This document shows, piece by piece, positions 24,714 through 25,656 of a stretch of DNA of 25,656 nucleotides. The notes beneath the pieces were generated by a model that did not search any database, was not told the DNA's origin, and saw nothing but the letters and a program-made list of their open reading frames with translations. The stretch spans positions 1-25,656 of the forward strand of contig JANOPN010000121.1 of NCBI GenBank assembly GCA_031421855.1, given 5' to 3'. Each line of letters starts with the position of its first letter. Positions within the stretch are counted from its first letter, which is position 1. The position numbers and the translations under genes are program-made. This DNA is from JAAFHN01 sp031421855 (GTDB lineage Bacteria > Pseudomonadota > Gammaproteobacteria > Burkholderiales > Burkholderiaceae_C).

Positions 24714-25272
24714 GGCAACTCCTCATGTTTTCAAACTGACTGGCAGCTTACCGCACAAAGCGGCTCGAAATCACCCGTCAAACCCCTGTCTACCCTTGGA
24801 ATACACGCACGAAGCCATTTCGACACCTGGGTACCCGCAGATTCTTTGCCAGTTTTGCGCTCAACCCGAGCACTCGCGACTCTGCCTGGAGTCTTTTTCC
24901 TCAAACAGGCCATCGGCCACGGAAATCATTGACGTCACTGCTATTTTTTTTGATGCAACAATGCGTTCATCTGAATCGATTCTCTCATCCGGTAGATTCA
25001 TTTAGAGCGACCTCGCAAGCTCAGAGACGATGTGGCTTTTGACCACCAAACCCTGCTGGCACAGAGTCTGGCTGAACACGCTGAGTCGGCTGGGCGGTTG
25101 CCAGATGTGGGGCCCTGGCACTCTTGAATGAATTTGCCAGTCACGATCATCGACCCGATGCTCAGCTCAGCGCACCGCCTGCCGAGTCCAGGTTGATTCG
25201 GTTTCGCCCATCAAACCGTCAAAACCATTGCAAATGAGTTTCGGCGAACAAATTATTGGACAAATCAATCGT

Positions 25273-25306
25273 TGGTCACCGGATTCATTGGGATAGCTGC
25301 TATCAC
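25273..25306 (+). repeat. Dispersed 34-bp repeat, copy D
   Basis: This copy reads TGGTCACCGGATTCATTG then GGATAGCTGCTATCAC. It matches the proA copy at 28 of 34 positions without gaps; the right half is the most diverged and contains a GATAGCTGCTATC palindrome. Confidence 0.8.
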
Positions 25307-25539
25307 TTTCGAGCGACGACCCCACGCATCATCAACCAGGCCACCCGCGCCGTCGGCGCCGCGAAGGCGGCAATCCAGGTCAATACCGGCCCCTTGCCGA
25401 TTGGCGGACGCTGGTTTGCTTGGTGGTGGTCGGGGCAGTTCAACGCAGAGGCGCTGAGGGCGCTACAGAGCCCAGAAGAGGGTTTTGAGATGTTTCAGTG
25501 CTTTTTTGGCACTTGCCTGAATCCGTGAGCCGATTTAAC

Positions 25540-25559
25540 CCATACTAGGGTAACCCCTT
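25540..25559 (+). promoter_or_regulatory. Clustered GGGT/ACCC inverted elements
   Basis: ACCC, GGGT and ACCC lie close together, with GGGTAACCC forming a palindrome around a central A. The cluster could be a binding site for the regulator of a gene beyond the window, or a short hairpin. The evidence is pattern only. Confidence 0.2.
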
Positions 25560-25656
25560 GGTTTCCTCGCAGCTGTAACGCTTGCAGCGGTCTTGCAGTG
25601 GTGTTCGTCGACGTTGGCTCGATTGATCGCGCTTTTGCGCTCTTGGCTGCCTCACC

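Larger units (their letters stand above)
24714..25656. other. Long region without a supported gene
   Basis: About 940 bp between pntAA and the window end show no gene I can support. It contains repeat copy D and, near the end, clustered inverted GGGT/ACCC elements. One reading frame (25256-25528, plus strand, TTG start) has a codon pattern somewhat like coding sequence from about 25330 on, but no recognisable domain and no ribosome-binding site. It could be the remnant of a gene. The leader of pntAA also lies here. Confidence 0.5.

Noticed and set aside
24577..25005. Plus-strand 142-residue frame over the pntAA start
   Set aside because: Its first part is antisense to pntAA and its tail has no coding character.
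25497..25513. Inverted repeat AGTGC/GCACT around a T-run
   Set aside because: The Ts are in the loop, not after the stem, so it is not a terminator, and the stem is only 5 bp.
25256..25528. Possible 90-residue protein starting with TTG
   Set aside because: Codon-like composition in the second half is suggestive, but there is no ribosome-binding site and no known domain, and the repeat forms its beginning.

Overview
This window looks like chromosomal DNA from a betaproteobacterium of the order Burkholderiales, most likely Comamonadaceae or a close relative. The evidence is the moderately high GC content, the gene order of the ribosomal cluster, the three-subunit pyridine nucleotide transhydrogenase, and proteins that read like Comamonadaceae homologues. 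This placement rests on recognising protein families, not on a database search.

Left part (1-7450). A TonB-dependent outer-membrane receptor and a Tat-exported nitroreductase-like protein lie on the minus strand. Divergent from them is a two-gene plus-strand operon with an ATGA overlap. It encodes an alpha/beta hydrolase with the residue set of haloacetate/fluoroacetate dehalogenases and a membrane-anchored, FMN-binding glutamate-synthase-like protein. Facing that operon is an orphan PIN-domain protein. Just upstream of the PIN gene, on the same strand, are an intrinsic terminator and the initiator tRNA-fMet gene.

Centre (7547-16740). A long minus-strand ribosomal cluster runs rplN-rplX-rplE-rpsN-rpsH-rplF-rplR-rpsE-rpmD-rplO-secY-rpmJ-rpsM-rpsK-rpsD-rpoA-rplQ, followed by tRNA-fMet. 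It combines the spc and alpha operons. A good sigma-70 promoter about 170-195 bp upstream of rplN starts it, so the S10 block (rpsQ, rpmC and others) is not attached here. infA is also absent between secY and rpmJ. The rpsK-rpsD gap holds a TATAAT box followed at once by a terminator-like hairpin, and the rpsD-rpoA gap holds a strong 9-bp hairpin. Both are candidate internal control points.

Right part (16859-24713). proA and a translationally coupled gene of unknown function run on the plus strand. They converge to within 4 bp on a minus-strand run: pntAA-pntAB-pntB (proton-translocating NAD(P) transhydrogenase), fadD (acyl-CoA ligase) and mtnN (MTA/SAH nucleosidase). Two of its junctions are ATGA overlaps. 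The last 940 bp contain no gene I can support.

The most unusual pattern is a dispersed 34-bp core repeat in four copies (2904-2937, 6892-6925, 17781-17814, 25273-25306) that align without gaps. Three are intergenic. One sits in frame inside the coding sequence of proA, where it supplies part of a loop. I did not find a clearly novel multigene defence or mobile system. There is no CRISPR array, IS element, integrase or phage gene.
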